28,940 bases of DNA, from IMG/VR virus record IMGVR_UViG_3300031801_000012, positions 1-28,940 of that record; one strand, written 5' to 3'. Position numbers and translations under genes: made by a program. Under the pieces are notes generated by a model, which worked only from the letters and a program-made list of their open reading frames with translations, was not told where the DNA came from and made no database searches. The DNA comes from a virus. This document shows, in pieces, positions 14,491 to 22,482 of this stretch. Every line of letters starts with the position of its first letter. Position 1 is the first letter of the stretch.

Positions 14491-15047
14491 GTCGAATTCA
14501 TACTCGGAAGACTTCCGTCGAGTTACAAGGACTCATTAAGGATCTTCCCAAGATACTGTCAACGAAGAGCCAGAGGCTTTCTCCACAACTGTCTAAATTG
14601 AGAGAATTATTCTGGGCAACCTTTGCTCACTCTTTCTTCAAGAAGGCACATAAGAACTATGTGGTAAAGTCGAAGGGAGGAACTGACGAGTTCGGAGTAA
14701 AATGGAAACCCACAAAGGGTTTCAAGAAGAAGGGGGTTGCCAGCAAACTTCTTGCACTGACTAAGTCGAAGAATCAAACACAGGAAAAGCTAATTCTGGT
14801 AAAAACGGGGAGGTTGAGAGACAGCTTCAAGCCCGGAAGCCTGTCAGGAAATTCCTACTCGCCAAGTGGGGATGACCAGCAATACGACTTATCGAAGGGA
14901 CAATTACGGTTGGGGAGCAAGGTTCCCTATGCAAAAGAGCATGATCCAGAAAGACCCCTTTTGGGAGACGAAAAGGAACTTGTTGAGTACGCTATGGGGC
15001 AAGCTTACGAAGCCCTCATGAAAGAACTACAAAAAGTAATAAAGTAG
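14481..15047 (+). CDS. Virion morphogenesis / head-tail joining protein (Mu gpG-like)
   Basis: This 188-residue basic protein has the signature of the phage virion-morphogenesis family: an early helical part, then FGVKWKPTKG, then VKTGRLRDSFKPG, and near the end LRLGSKVPYAKEHDPERPLL. Those segments (GxL-x-S-F and the YA-x-x-H turn) mark the conserved core. These proteins close the head-tail interface or complete the tail. Placement after the adaptor and before the terminator-like protein is canonical. It starts ten bases before the upstream stop. Confidence 0.82.
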   Translation: MAVSRIHTRKTSVELQGLIKDLPKILSTKSQRLSPQLSKLRELFWATFAHSFFKKAHKNYVVKSKGGTDEFGVKWKPTKGFKKKGVASKLLALTKSKNQTQEKLILVKTGRLRDSFKPGSLSGNSYSPSGDDQQYDLSKGQLRLGSKVPYAKEHDPERPLLGDEKELVEYAMGQAYEALMKELQKVIK

Positions 15048-15075
15048 GTATCAATTTCCTGATTTTAATTATGAG
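15045..15075 (+). promoter_or_regulatory. 31-bp repeated upstream element, copy B
   Basis: This copy matches 945-975 at 28 of 31 positions. It begins in the stop codon of the upstream gene and ends in the start codon (ATG 15071) of the next, so it fills the whole intergenic gap, and the AGGAG of copy A is replaced by ATGAG. The gene after it therefore has no Shine-Dalgarno site. If the element is a promoter, transcripts starting within it would be almost leaderless. Confidence 0.45.
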
Positions 15076-15646
15076 CATTGGACGACTTCTACTAGCGACA
15101 AGAGACCAACTCAGGGAGAAGCTGGAGCTTCTTCCCGAGGAATGTAATGTCATGCCGGGGCCAGAACCCCCTCCATCCTGTGGGCAGAAGTTCATATCTG
15201 TCTATGGATCAAGCTGGTCTGCTTCCGGGGAAGATATTTATCAGGATCAGGGGATCTACGAGAGCTATGACCTTGTCTGCGCAGTTACCTTTCGCAGTTC
15301 CTACGTTCCCTTCGATCTTCTGGGGGAAGAGCTTTACGTCAAGAGACTGCTGGGGATTGAGGACTTCTGTAGAAAAGTTATTAGGCACGTTCACAACAGC
15401 ACTGCAATCAATGGCAAAGTGAACGACATGCTGTTGGCTGATTTTGAGACAAGTGACAAAAGCCCCCATGCTATGGTGGAGTATCTTCGCTGGGTCTCCA
15501 CAGACCCTAACCCCCTGCCCGTGACAGGCACTTGGTTCAACAGCGATGATCCCGCATCTTCCGGGCTGGTCATGGAATGTAGATTCAATCAGGCCACCCG
15601 CTTCAGTTCTTTCCAAGCCAGCGATTCTCGGGACAATTATTCATGA
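15071..15646 (+). CDS. Tail terminator/completion-like protein
   Basis: This 191-residue protein follows the morphogenesis gene and precedes the tail-tube candidate, where siphophages encode a tail terminator. The start helix (IGRLLLATRDQLREKLEL) followed by a mixed alpha/beta body (FISVYGSSWSASGED, YDLVCAVTFRSSYVP) and a late strand (HAMVEYLRWVSTDP) fits that fold. No diagnostic motif is seen, so the call rests mainly on position. The start lacks a ribosome site and lies in the repeated 15045 element; no other in-frame ATG is found before residue 28. Its end forms an ATGA overlap with the next gene. Confidence 0.65.
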   Translation: MSIGRLLLATRDQLREKLELLPEECNVMPGPEPPPSCGQKFISVYGSSWSASGEDIYQDQGIYESYDLVCAVTFRSSYVPFDLLGEELYVKRLLGIEDFCRKVIRHVHNSTAINGKVNDMLLADFETSDKSPHAMVEYLRWVSTDPNPLPVTGTWFNSDDPASSGLVMECRFNQATRFSSFQASDSRDNYS

Positions 15647-16098
15647 CCGCCATCCACACAACACCAGTTCGTATGTTCCCCCTCAAGTGCAAGAACAAGG
15701 GCTGCTCCGAATTCAGGAAGACTGTCTATCTCCCCTTCTCTGAGAAGAGGGGCGTGTGGAAAAAATTTGAAGAGGCTTCCGAGACTTGCCTTGGGTGTGA
15801 CCGGATTTACACCTTATGCTGTGTGAATCACTTGGTAATTCCTGATGAGAATGGGCAGGTACACGGTTCTCTGGAGGTTGGCCCCGGTAACTTTGTTGAT
15901 CATCCCATCAAACGCTGGGAATTTCTTTGTGAGAATGCAAAACGAGGCTACGCAGAACAACAGGACTCAATCGATTATCCCCGCTTTTTTACCACAGTAC
16001 CGCATGTGGCGAACTGTTATGATTGTGTAGAAGGCTTCTCCAAACTGGACGGAGAAGAACAAAACAAATTAATGGATTATTTTCGCTCGAAGGAGTAA
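15643..16098 (+). CDS. Cysteine-rich protein, possible zinc binder
   Basis: This 151-residue protein has nine cysteines in pairs: C16/C21, C49/C52 (CLGC), C59/C60, C96 and C125/C128 (CYDC). Together with nearby His these could hold one or two zinc ions. The sequence is otherwise mixed and hydrophilic, with no signal or membrane segment. It sits between the tail-completion and tail-tube genes, so a tail-assembly or virion role is likely, but Cys-rich proteins are unusual at this position. I recognise no family. Confidence 0.7.
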   Translation: MTAIHTTPVRMFPLKCKNKGCSEFRKTVYLPFSEKRGVWKKFEEASETCLGCDRIYTLCCVNHLVIPDENGQVHGSLEVGPGNFVDHPIKRWEFLCENAKRGYAEQQDSIDYPRFFTTVPHVANCYDCVEGFSKLDGEEQNKLMDYFRSKE

Positions 16099-16101
16099 AT
16101 A

Positions 16102-16659
16102 ATGGCACTCAGTATCAATGCAATTTCAGGCCCGTACTCAGGTCAATGGTCTGCGGAGTTTCTCGGAGTAACCGAGGATGGTTACGAATTGGAGCACACT
16201 TTCTACAGTGAGCCAGTCCGTGGTGACAACATGGGCGACTCCATTCAGGACGAGGTTCATCGTGGGGCAGATGTCTATGTGAACTTTACTGCTATGGAGT
16301 TTGGGGCTATGGCTGTAGTAGACAATGGTGGTGCGCCTTCCAGTTCTCCTTTCTGGCCTACAGGTAATTCCGGGTTCAATGCTGTTGGGGCAAATGCAAC
16401 TGTTGGCGTCATGGGCGACTCCCGTGGGGAGTATTCAGATGTCCTCCTTCTAACTGCTCTTGCAGGTACTCCATCAGCAGCGAATCCAGCAACCATCACA
16501 TTTCCTCAAGCGATCTTGGCAGCAAATTTCCCCATTAGAACTTTGTATGCCAGTAGGGTTCGTAGGATTCCCATGCGAATGATCTGTTATCCGTTCGCTG
16601 GGGGTTCTGGGTCTGCCAATCAATATACAGCAGCAATTTACTACTACACCACTACCTAA
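16102..16659 (+). CDS. Probable major tail tube protein
   Basis: This 185-residue beta-rich protein starts three bases after the previous stop behind AAGGAG. The N-terminus (ISGPYSGQWSAEFLGVTEDG) leads to alternating strands, an expected loop, and a segment DEVHRGADVYVNFTAMEFGA that resembles the inner strands of tube proteins. The end (YASRVRRIPMRMICYPFAGG) is again strand-rich. Length and position ahead of the tape-measure-like gene fit the tail tube, which would polymerise around the tape measure. No sheath gene accompanies it. A different beta-rich virion protein cannot be excluded. Confidence 0.68.
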   Translation: MALSINAISGPYSGQWSAEFLGVTEDGYELEHTFYSEPVRGDNMGDSIQDEVHRGADVYVNFTAMEFGAMAVVDNGGAPSSSPFWPTGNSGFNAVGANATVGVMGDSRGEYSDVLLLTALAGTPSAANPATITFPQAILAANFPIRTLYASRVRRIPMRMICYPFAGGSGSANQYTAAIYYYTTT

Positions 16660-16910
16660 TGAATTTCTATAGCGGTAAGGTCAAGAAGACTGACAGGATT
16701 GCACTTCTCTTTGCCAAAGGCCCAAGAAATCAAGATGAGATAAACCTTCTGACAGAACACATCCAGAAGGAGTCAAAACTTATTAGCGATTCTTGGTCAG
16801 ATAAAGAGAGAGAAGTTCGTGCTAAGAGAGCAGGCTCTCCCCGCAGAGAGTCTTTCTCAGTTGTATCGACTACCAGCCCGTTCCCCCAACTGAGCGAAGA
16901 CGATGGCTGA
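16659..16910 (+). CDS. Small basic protein between tail tube and tape measure
   Basis: This 83-residue protein starts in a TAATG overlap and its end overlaps the tape-measure-like gene by eight bases. The centre is a charged helix (INLLTEHIQKESKLISD, DKEREVRAKRAG), and the tail is Ser/Pro-rich. In many phages this slot encodes tail-assembly chaperones, but no slippery frameshift site is seen here; the better chaperone candidate is at 20709. I therefore make no functional call. Confidence 0.65.
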   Translation: MNFYSGKVKKTDRIALLFAKGPRNQDEINLLTEHIQKESKLISDSWSDKEREVRAKRAGSPRRESFSVVSTTSPFPQLSEDDG

Positions 16911-18126
16911 CAAAGACTATACATTCACGATTGTCACCAAGGATGAGGGGGGTGATGGTGGTGGTGGGGGGAAGAAACCGCAACCTTGGGACTATCAGGA
17001 TGAGGGCGGCAAGATGCTCCGTCCGGGGCAGGCAATCCCCGAACAGCCCCAAGGAACAGGAGAAACTCGACCAGAAGACCCTGATCTTCCCTCGGGACAG
17101 GGTGGTATGGGTGGCGGTGGAGGATTCTCGCTTGTTGGTCGTCCGGGGGATGCTGATGAAGACGACCCCCACATGACCGCAGATGAGCCAGACAAATCAT
17201 TCTGGACAGACCTTCTTGGGGGTTCTGTGGAGAAGCTCGGGGGAGTCTTCACAGGAGGGCTGAACCTTCTAGGATCTTTGATAGGGGGTATTCCGGGGCC
17301 ACCGGATCAGGGTCTCTATGACCCAAGTGGTCAATCCATGATTCGGGGAACGCAGGGCATAGTTAGGGGGGCTGGACAAAAGGTTGGAGGCACGCTTCAA
17401 ACTATGGGAGACAAAGCTAGCATGACTGGAGAGGCAATGAGTATGGCGGGCGCGAGTGGCGGTGGCATGGCTATGGCTGGGAAAGCTCTTGGTGTAGCAG
17501 GCTTGGCAGTTACTGCGTTTGCGGGGGCCATTGAAGGGGCCATTGATGCTGTTGCTAAGTGGGCAAGCTTTCTGGACAACGCCAGTAACGAAATGATGGC
17601 GTTTTCTCCTGAGCTTATGAACGAGAAGATCACAACCTCCATTGATCTGCTCATGCACCGAATAAATCGTGCCCAAAAACTTGGGGGCGAGATGGCAGAG
17701 TTTGAAGCAGCCAAGAGAGATGCAATGCTAGAGTGGGAGGACTTTAAGACCCATCTCATGCAGGCACTGCTTCCTTTCATGAAGAAGGCAATGAAGTTTA
17801 TGGCATGGCTCATTGATAGGTTGGACGCATTCTTCAAATGGACGATGAAGATGCTGGGTAATATGTTGGTAGCATTCGCAGCCCTGTATAACACTATGCA
17901 TAAGGCAATGACCGCTTGGTGGAAAATTTGGACTGAGCATACATGGATTACAGAACTAAGAAGATTGGGTAAGGAATTGATAAACATGAACTGGGACGAG
18001 GAGGATAGACGAAACAACCCGTTGGATACGATGTTCGATATATGGTTCAACAACCCCAACATAGCTCTTGGACAAATCCAAGGCCCCGAGGCTGGGATAG
18101 CCCCCGGTGGAGCAAATCCCTTTTAA
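16903..18126 (+). CDS. Short tape-measure-like protein
   Basis: This 407-residue protein is long, helical and rich in Met, Ala and Gly. The first 110 residues are Gly-, Pro- and Asp-rich and probably disordered. Next comes a hydrophobic segment (about residues 185-215, with GKALGVAGLAVTAFAGAIEG), then a long helical part (MHRINRAQKLGGEMAEFEAA) and aromatic, membrane-like helices (FMKKAMKFMAWLIDRLD, MLGNMLVAFAALYNTM). That mix fits a tape measure that sets tail length and helps DNA cross the membrane. At this length the tail would be short. The position just after the tail-tube candidate supports the call; a structural protein that is not a tape measure is the alternative. Confidence 0.65.
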   Translation: MADKDYTFTIVTKDEGGDGGGGGKKPQPWDYQDEGGKMLRPGQAIPEQPQGTGETRPEDPDLPSGQGGMGGGGGFSLVGRPGDADEDDPHMTADEPDKSFWTDLLGGSVEKLGGVFTGGLNLLGSLIGGIPGPPDQGLYDPSGQSMIRGTQGIVRGAGQKVGGTLQTMGDKASMTGEAMSMAGASGGGMAMAGKALGVAGLAVTAFAGAIEGAIDAVAKWASFLDNASNEMMAFSPELMNEKITTSIDLLMHRINRAQKLGGEMAEFEAAKRDAMLEWEDFKTHLMQALLPFMKKAMKFMAWLIDRLDAFFKWTMKMLGNMLVAFAALYNTMHKAMTAWWKIWTEHTWITELRRLGKELINMNWDEEDRRNNPLDTMFDIWFNNPNIALGQIQGPEAGIAPGGANPF

Positions 18127-18137
18127 GGACTAGTTAG

Positions 18138-20690
18138 ATGCCACAGCCAAGAGACATTTCTAACGACAACCAGTTAAATCTGGGGTTGGTAACCTACAAC
18201 GGTTTTATCTTCCCCCCAGCCATTAACACATCGGTATCCATGACCCCGGTCTATGATCGTTCTGATCGAGGACTCATGTATGTGAAGTACGGGATTCGTA
18301 TTGAGTTCGTCATTCATTCTCGGGATGTCAGTTCAGTGAATGCCCCTGCTGCTGGTGCTATCGGTATTTTTGGAGACAACTGGGCGAATGAGCTTAGGAA
18401 TACCCAAGACGTTAATGGAGAGCAGGGAACCTATCAAAACTCATCCCATCTCGGACAGGTCGTGCAGGGAGGGATTGATCACCAGCTACATTACATTCGC
18501 AGAATACTAAACCAGCCGGGAAGACGATTGACCATTGCAGGTATTGGTCTTGGCCCGGACATGGATATCAACCACCCCAATCTGAATGTCTCTGATGTTC
18601 CTATGGCTTCTCGTGGTCTTTATGACGTTGCTTGGGGGCCAAAACCTCGCGCCCTTCGATGGGAGCCTATTGGTGGCAGTAGTGCTGCCCGTGTTGTGTG
18701 GGAGTGTGAAGTAGGCTTGGTTGAATGCGAGGATATCAATTCTGCTCACAAAGAAAGGAAACCCATCACGTTCAGCACTAATCCTGACAGCGGTGCTGGT
18801 TTCCTTCCTGATGAAGTCCTTCAACTTGTCTACAACGAGTCATGGGATATTGACGTCAATGGAATGACTACCAAGCACTATGACGCAATTCTCCAAGTTC
18901 GAGGATATATTGACGCAGGATTCCTGCAAGCGGTTTTCAATAGTGATCCTACAGCGGGACAGGACGTGGATGTTAATCCCTTTGGAACACCGGGGGCACA
19001 GGGGGAAAGTGCGGACGCCTTTCGTTGGTTCTTTGAACCAGCCCTGCGTCATGGGTATTTGAGAACCAGAAAATACGCAATAAATGACGACAAGACAGAG
19101 CTTCGCATTAACATCACTGATACGGAGGTGGCAAGTGATTGGCCCTTCCCACCCGGAGTTTCAGATATGTCTGCTGAGTACAGCATCTCGTCAGCTTTGA
19201 TGGGTGGGAATGTTCCGGGCGGTGGAGGCGGAGGTTTCATAACATGGGACTGCAAATTGTCGGGCAGCATAACCATGACAAAAAGTTGGCATCCTTACTG
19301 GAGAAGGGTGTACCCCTATTACATCTTTCTACTTCTTATCCGAAGTCGCTATCGTCCCGCACTTCGGGCGGGGGACGAGCCAGAGGGTGTTGTCCGTCCA
19401 GCGAATCCAGCCCAGTTTGCTCCCGGTGGAGATGATGTAGAACCCTTGAACGCTACAGGCCAACCATTCCAAAATCTCCCTCTATCCTTCAACTTGACCG
19501 AAGATATCTTCGGAAGAGAGTTCAGTTTCAACTTTAATTGGATGGCTCTAGTCAATCCCCCTTCTGAAGCCCCCAGATACTTACGTTATGGCTACCCCCC
19601 AAACATCTTTGCAGAAAATCAACACAAGGTAGATCCAGATGATTTCCTGAAGCGGGGGCGTCTGGTGTCATGGGATTGGGATCTCTGGCTTCGCAGCATG
19701 ATCAAAGCTGGTGGGGCTTCTGATTTCTACTGGCAGGACTGGAGCATTGGAGACCCGATAGCAGATGAGCAAGTGGGTGACGTATCCGGTGTTGTATTCA
19801 CTACAGAAATTCCAACCCACTTCTTGAAGAGAACGAAAGTTGCTGGACGGGTTGCCACCATTCTTTCAAACTGGACAATAAAAGCTGCTCCTATGAGTAT
19901 CCACGGTTCTGATCATCTTCGCTTTGAAGGAGATGGTCGTATGGAGCCTTGTCAGGATAATTTGGACTTCTGGTATCAGAACGCAATACCCACCCCACGT
20001 CAGGAACCCTTCATCTCCCCCGGTGAGAATCCAATCAGTGCTGTCTTCTACGATCATGGGGAGGACAACACCAACAAGATTATCGATATACAGTCTGAGA
20101 TGGAACTAGTTGAGCACAACAGTACCGTTGCTGTCTCTCCTTTGCACAACCAGTTCAACAGCAGCCCACTGATGGGCTATGTGGATGGGATGAGTACGGA
20201 AACCGATTATGGAAGCATAATTCCCAGCAGTGGTCTTCAGTCAGGTGAAACTTCTATTGCTGGGGTAGACCCCTCCATAGGCGACACCAACATGACTTAT
20301 GATCGGGTTGAGATAAAGTACGAGGGAACAAGTGACCGGGCCACAAAGAACATTGCTCTTGCCCCTCCCAAGTACCAGCTTCACGTTATGGGAAAAGCAA
20401 CAACGATGGGCCAGCCTTTGAACCCAAGTCGTTGTTATCAATACGGGGAAGCTCTCGCAGTTAAGAGTGGTACTCATCCGACCAGACACAGCGTCCGACA
20501 GGTGACTCATGGAACCGTTGAGATGTGGGTTACCAAATGGGATTTATGGTACGATTTGGTTGGAACACCTAACGGTGTTGCGCCCAAACCTGCGGGTGAG
20601 ACTGCTTATGGGCATGTAGGAAAAACAGGAAAAGCCCCCTATTTTGCTGAGAACCAAACGATACATAGTGCTACAAGAAGACTGGGTTAA
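18138..20690 (+). CDS. Large tail protein of unknown fold
   Basis: At 850 residues this is the second largest product. It has no membrane spans or catalytic motif that I can see. It is rich in Trp, Pro, Gly and Tyr. An early strand-rich part (MYVKYGIRIEFVIHSRDVS) recurs in style near residue 367 (WDCKLSGSITMTKSWHPYW). A Gly-run loop (PGGGGGGF) lies near residue 357. Position between the tape-measure-like gene and the frameshift pair fits a distal tail or baseplate-like protein. I recognise no named family. It begins behind AAGGAC. Confidence 0.7.
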   Translation: MPQPRDISNDNQLNLGLVTYNGFIFPPAINTSVSMTPVYDRSDRGLMYVKYGIRIEFVIHSRDVSSVNAPAAGAIGIFGDNWANELRNTQDVNGEQGTYQNSSHLGQVVQGGIDHQLHYIRRILNQPGRRLTIAGIGLGPDMDINHPNLNVSDVPMASRGLYDVAWGPKPRALRWEPIGGSSAARVVWECEVGLVECEDINSAHKERKPITFSTNPDSGAGFLPDEVLQLVYNESWDIDVNGMTTKHYDAILQVRGYIDAGFLQAVFNSDPTAGQDVDVNPFGTPGAQGESADAFRWFFEPALRHGYLRTRKYAINDDKTELRINITDTEVASDWPFPPGVSDMSAEYSISSALMGGNVPGGGGGGFITWDCKLSGSITMTKSWHPYWRRVYPYYIFLLLIRSRYRPALRAGDEPEGVVRPANPAQFAPGGDDVEPLNATGQPFQNLPLSFNLTEDIFGREFSFNFNWMALVNPPSEAPRYLRYGYPPNIFAENQHKVDPDDFLKRGRLVSWDWDLWLRSMIKAGGASDFYWQDWSIGDPIADEQVGDVSGVVFTTEIPTHFLKRTKVAGRVATILSNWTIKAAPMSIHGSDHLRFEGDGRMEPCQDNLDFWYQNAIPTPRQEPFISPGENPISAVFYDHGEDNTNKIIDIQSEMELVEHNSTVAVSPLHNQFNSSPLMGYVDGMSTETDYGSIIPSSGLQSGETSIAGVDPSIGDTNMTYDRVEIKYEGTSDRATKNIALAPPKYQLHVMGKATTMGQPLNPSRCYQYGEALAVKSGTHPTRHSVRQVTHGTVEMWVTKWDLWYDLVGTPNGVAPKPAGETAYGHVGKTGKAPYFAENQTIHSATRRLG

Positions 20691-20708
20691 AGCTCGAAAG
20701 GAAACTTC

Positions 20709-21026
20709 ATGCCCTTACTAACTATCACTACCCCGGAAGTAGAAACCCGCATTTGTCTTGAGGATGAGGAAGGAAACGCACTCTTTGAAGACGAGATTGT
20801 CTTTATTGACCATCTTCTGTCTTCTGCCCAAGAAGGCTTGGAGTTGGCCTCAGACGATGCAATTTATGTGTGGCTTCCCTTGTTCACTGAAAAGATGAAC
20901 ACACGATATGATCTTGAGTTGTCAGAGACAAACGCTTTCTACATAGCGAGAGAAGCGTCCCGCCTGATGTGGCTCATTAAAAAAAAATACGACAGCACGT
21001 TGAAGTTGCAGGAGTCTACGGAATAA
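20709..21026 (+). CDS. Zero-frame tail-assembly-chaperone-like protein
   Basis: This 105-residue protein begins behind AAAGGA. Its helical segments (FEDEIVFIDHLLSSAQEGLE, TNAFYIAREASRLMWLIKK) are followed by a short tail of 12 residues (YDSTLKLQESTE) after the lysine codons. The last part overlaps a -1 frame that encodes a longer, conserved-looking domain. The arrangement (short product ending soon after a slippery heptamer, longer product by -1 shift) is the lambda G/GT pattern, in which the chaperone pair loads the tape measure. Unlike in lambda, it lies after the tape-measure-like gene. The chaperone call comes from arrangement, not from sequence family. Confidence 0.7.
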   Translation: MPLLTITTPEVETRICLEDEEGNALFEDEIVFIDHLLSSAQEGLELASDDAIYVWLPLFTEKMNTRYDLELSETNAFYIAREASRLMWLIKKKYDSTLKLQESTE

Positions 21027-21238
21027 ATCCCTTTGAACTTACCACATCCCAACTTTATTACTTGCACGAGGGCATACCCGTAGTCACAGCTAAGAGAGAG
21101 TTGCACATACGAGCATCACGATCTCCCTTAACGGAAGAAAGAGTACACTCACTTGCTTACTTGCTGACAGATGATGTGGACGAGGCCCAAAGACAGGTTG
21201 CAAAATTCATTCTTGAACGCGCAAGAAAAAACAGATGA
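20709..21238 (+). CDS. -1 frameshift fusion product, 176 residues (join 20709-20987, 20987-21238)
   Basis: After codon 93 a shift into the -1 frame adds 83 residues: IRQHVEVAGVYGINPFELTT, then SQLYYLHEGIPVVTAKRELH, a helical charged part and the end AKFILERARKNR. The added part has the composition of a real protein. Its frame has no ATG, GTG or TTG between the in-frame stop (TAA, 20978-20980) and a TTG at 21062, which would cut off the GINPFELT part. The frame ends in an ATGA overlap (21235-21238) with the portal gene, which also supports translation. By analogy with GT proteins it would bind the tape measure. A sequencing error in the A-run could also join the frames, and I cannot exclude it. 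Confidence 0.7.
20981..20987 (+). other. Slippery heptamer A AAA AAA for -1 frameshift
   Basis: The run of nine A (20979-20987) contains a heptamer whose zero-frame reading is A|AAA|AAA. This is the exact register needed for simultaneous -1 slippage of two lysine tRNAs. No strong stem or pseudoknot was found downstream by eye, though A-run sites in bacteria can work without one. The stop in the zero frame is 37 bases downstream (21024-21026). Confidence 0.65.
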
Positions 21239-22452
21239 TTAAGAACAAGAAGACAAAACCAGAAGAGCTTCTGGGAAAACCAATTACCGCAGACTATATG
21301 CCTAGCGGTTATTCCGGTCTGTTTCTCTTTGCCAGAAATCGTCCTCCCTTCAGCATGACCGTGATTCAGGAGATGCTGGCAGACCCCCGAGTCATCTTTG
21401 GTCTCTGGTTGATCAAAGGCCCTATCCTTGCAAATTCCAGATTTTATATTGAGTGCGAGGACGCGAACGTCAAGAAGTTCCTTGTCAAGAATGTCACCCG
21501 TTTCTGGCGAGGTTCCGCAGCCCGAGCACTCAAGGCCATCGAGTGGGGTTTCTCTGGAAGCGAGACAATGTACCGTGTTCAGGACGGGCAGATCCACTTC
21601 GACACCCTGCGGGATCTTCACTCTCAGGATGTCCGGTGTGTCACGCAGGATGGTCAGCTTGTTGGGTTTGTGTGTAGAAATGTTCCAGACCCCAACACCA
21701 AGCAGGGACGACACAAGATTTTCCTTGGAGTACCCAAGGGCTTCTGGCACTCTCACTGGAGAACACATCACCCGTGGTACGGTCTCTCTCGCCTCTACGC
21801 TGCTCACATTCCTTGGTGGGAGATGTGGAGCGACGGGGGTTACCGCGACATCAGGAGACTGTGGTTCCACAAGAATGCCTTCGAGGGCGGGATCATGTAC
21901 CACCCTCCGGGCATTACCAGAACCAAAGAAGGTCTCGCCATCTCCAACAAGGATCTCGCCAGAGAGATGATCGAGAAGAAGCGAACTGGTGGTACACTCA
22001 CCCTCCCCAACACGATGGGTGGGGAAGGAATCCGAAGCTGGGAATACATGGCCCCCTCACCCAATGCGGTTCCCGCAGGACTCATGGAGTACGGAGCCAG
22101 CCTCAAAGAAGAGCTTTTTGAGGGCATGGGAATCCCCCCGGAAATCTTCGAGTCAGGGGGTGGAGGATTCGGTTCAGCAACAGGGAGGCAGGTTCCCGAG
22201 GAAGCTTTCTTCGCTGTCCTTCAGGAGATGGTTGGCTGGCTGATTCAGGATGCTGATGATCAAATCTTTCGACACCTAGTGCAAATGAACTTCGGAAATG
22301 TTCCTTACGAGATTATTCCCTTCGGTCTGACCTACAAGGCAGAGGAACGGGAAAACCAGATGAGGGAAGACACTCGAAATGCGGAAAGTGCTCAGGCGGG
22401 TATCATGGCTGGTCAGGGGGATGTGCCTCCAGAAGCTATGCTTGAGCAATAA
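21235..22452 (+). CDS. Portal protein (Mu gp29-like, DUF935 family)
   Basis: This 405-residue protein has the portal-family order of segments: ITADYMPSGYSG, LADPRVIFGLWLIKGPILAN, AIEWGFSGSETMYRV, PWYGLSRLYAAHIPWWEMW and the late segment EELFEGMGIPPEIFESGG. The portal ring sits at one head vertex, is the docking site of terminase and is the DNA exit. The ATG lies inside an ATGA overlap with the -1 frame of the chaperone-like gene. The location, after the tail genes and 17 kb from the terminase, is unusual, because portals normally sit next to terminase and protease. The 405-residue length is at the short end for portals. Confidence 0.87.
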   Translation: MIKNKKTKPEELLGKPITADYMPSGYSGLFLFARNRPPFSMTVIQEMLADPRVIFGLWLIKGPILANSRFYIECEDANVKKFLVKNVTRFWRGSAARALKAIEWGFSGSETMYRVQDGQIHFDTLRDLHSQDVRCVTQDGQLVGFVCRNVPDPNTKQGRHKIFLGVPKGFWHSHWRTHHPWYGLSRLYAAHIPWWEMWSDGGYRDIRRLWFHKNAFEGGIMYHPPGITRTKEGLAISNKDLAREMIEKKRTGGTLTLPNTMGGEGIRSWEYMAPSPNAVPAGLMEYGASLKEELFEGMGIPPEIFESGGGGFGSATGRQVPEEAFFAVLQEMVGWLIQDADDQIFRHLVQMNFGNVPYEIIPFGLTYKAEERENQMREDTRNAESAQAGIMAGQGDVPPEAMLEQ

Positions 22453-22482
22453 TTAAATTCCGGGTTTTGAAGGGAGTAGTTG

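Noticed and set aside
17397-18062. 221-codon frame antisense to the tape-measure-like gene
   Set aside because: Met/Ala-rich sense codons rarely give stops on the other strand; no ribosome site or features.
20709-21026. Treating the A-run only as a sequencing error
   Set aside because: Possible, but the slippery register is exact and both the short and the -1 product make sense in a chaperone pair; kept as a stated alternative.
21428-21446. Another copy of the repeated upstream element
   Set aside because: It has a good match (TTGCAAATTCCAGATTTTA) but lies within the portal coding sequence and encodes ANSRFYIE; probably chance.
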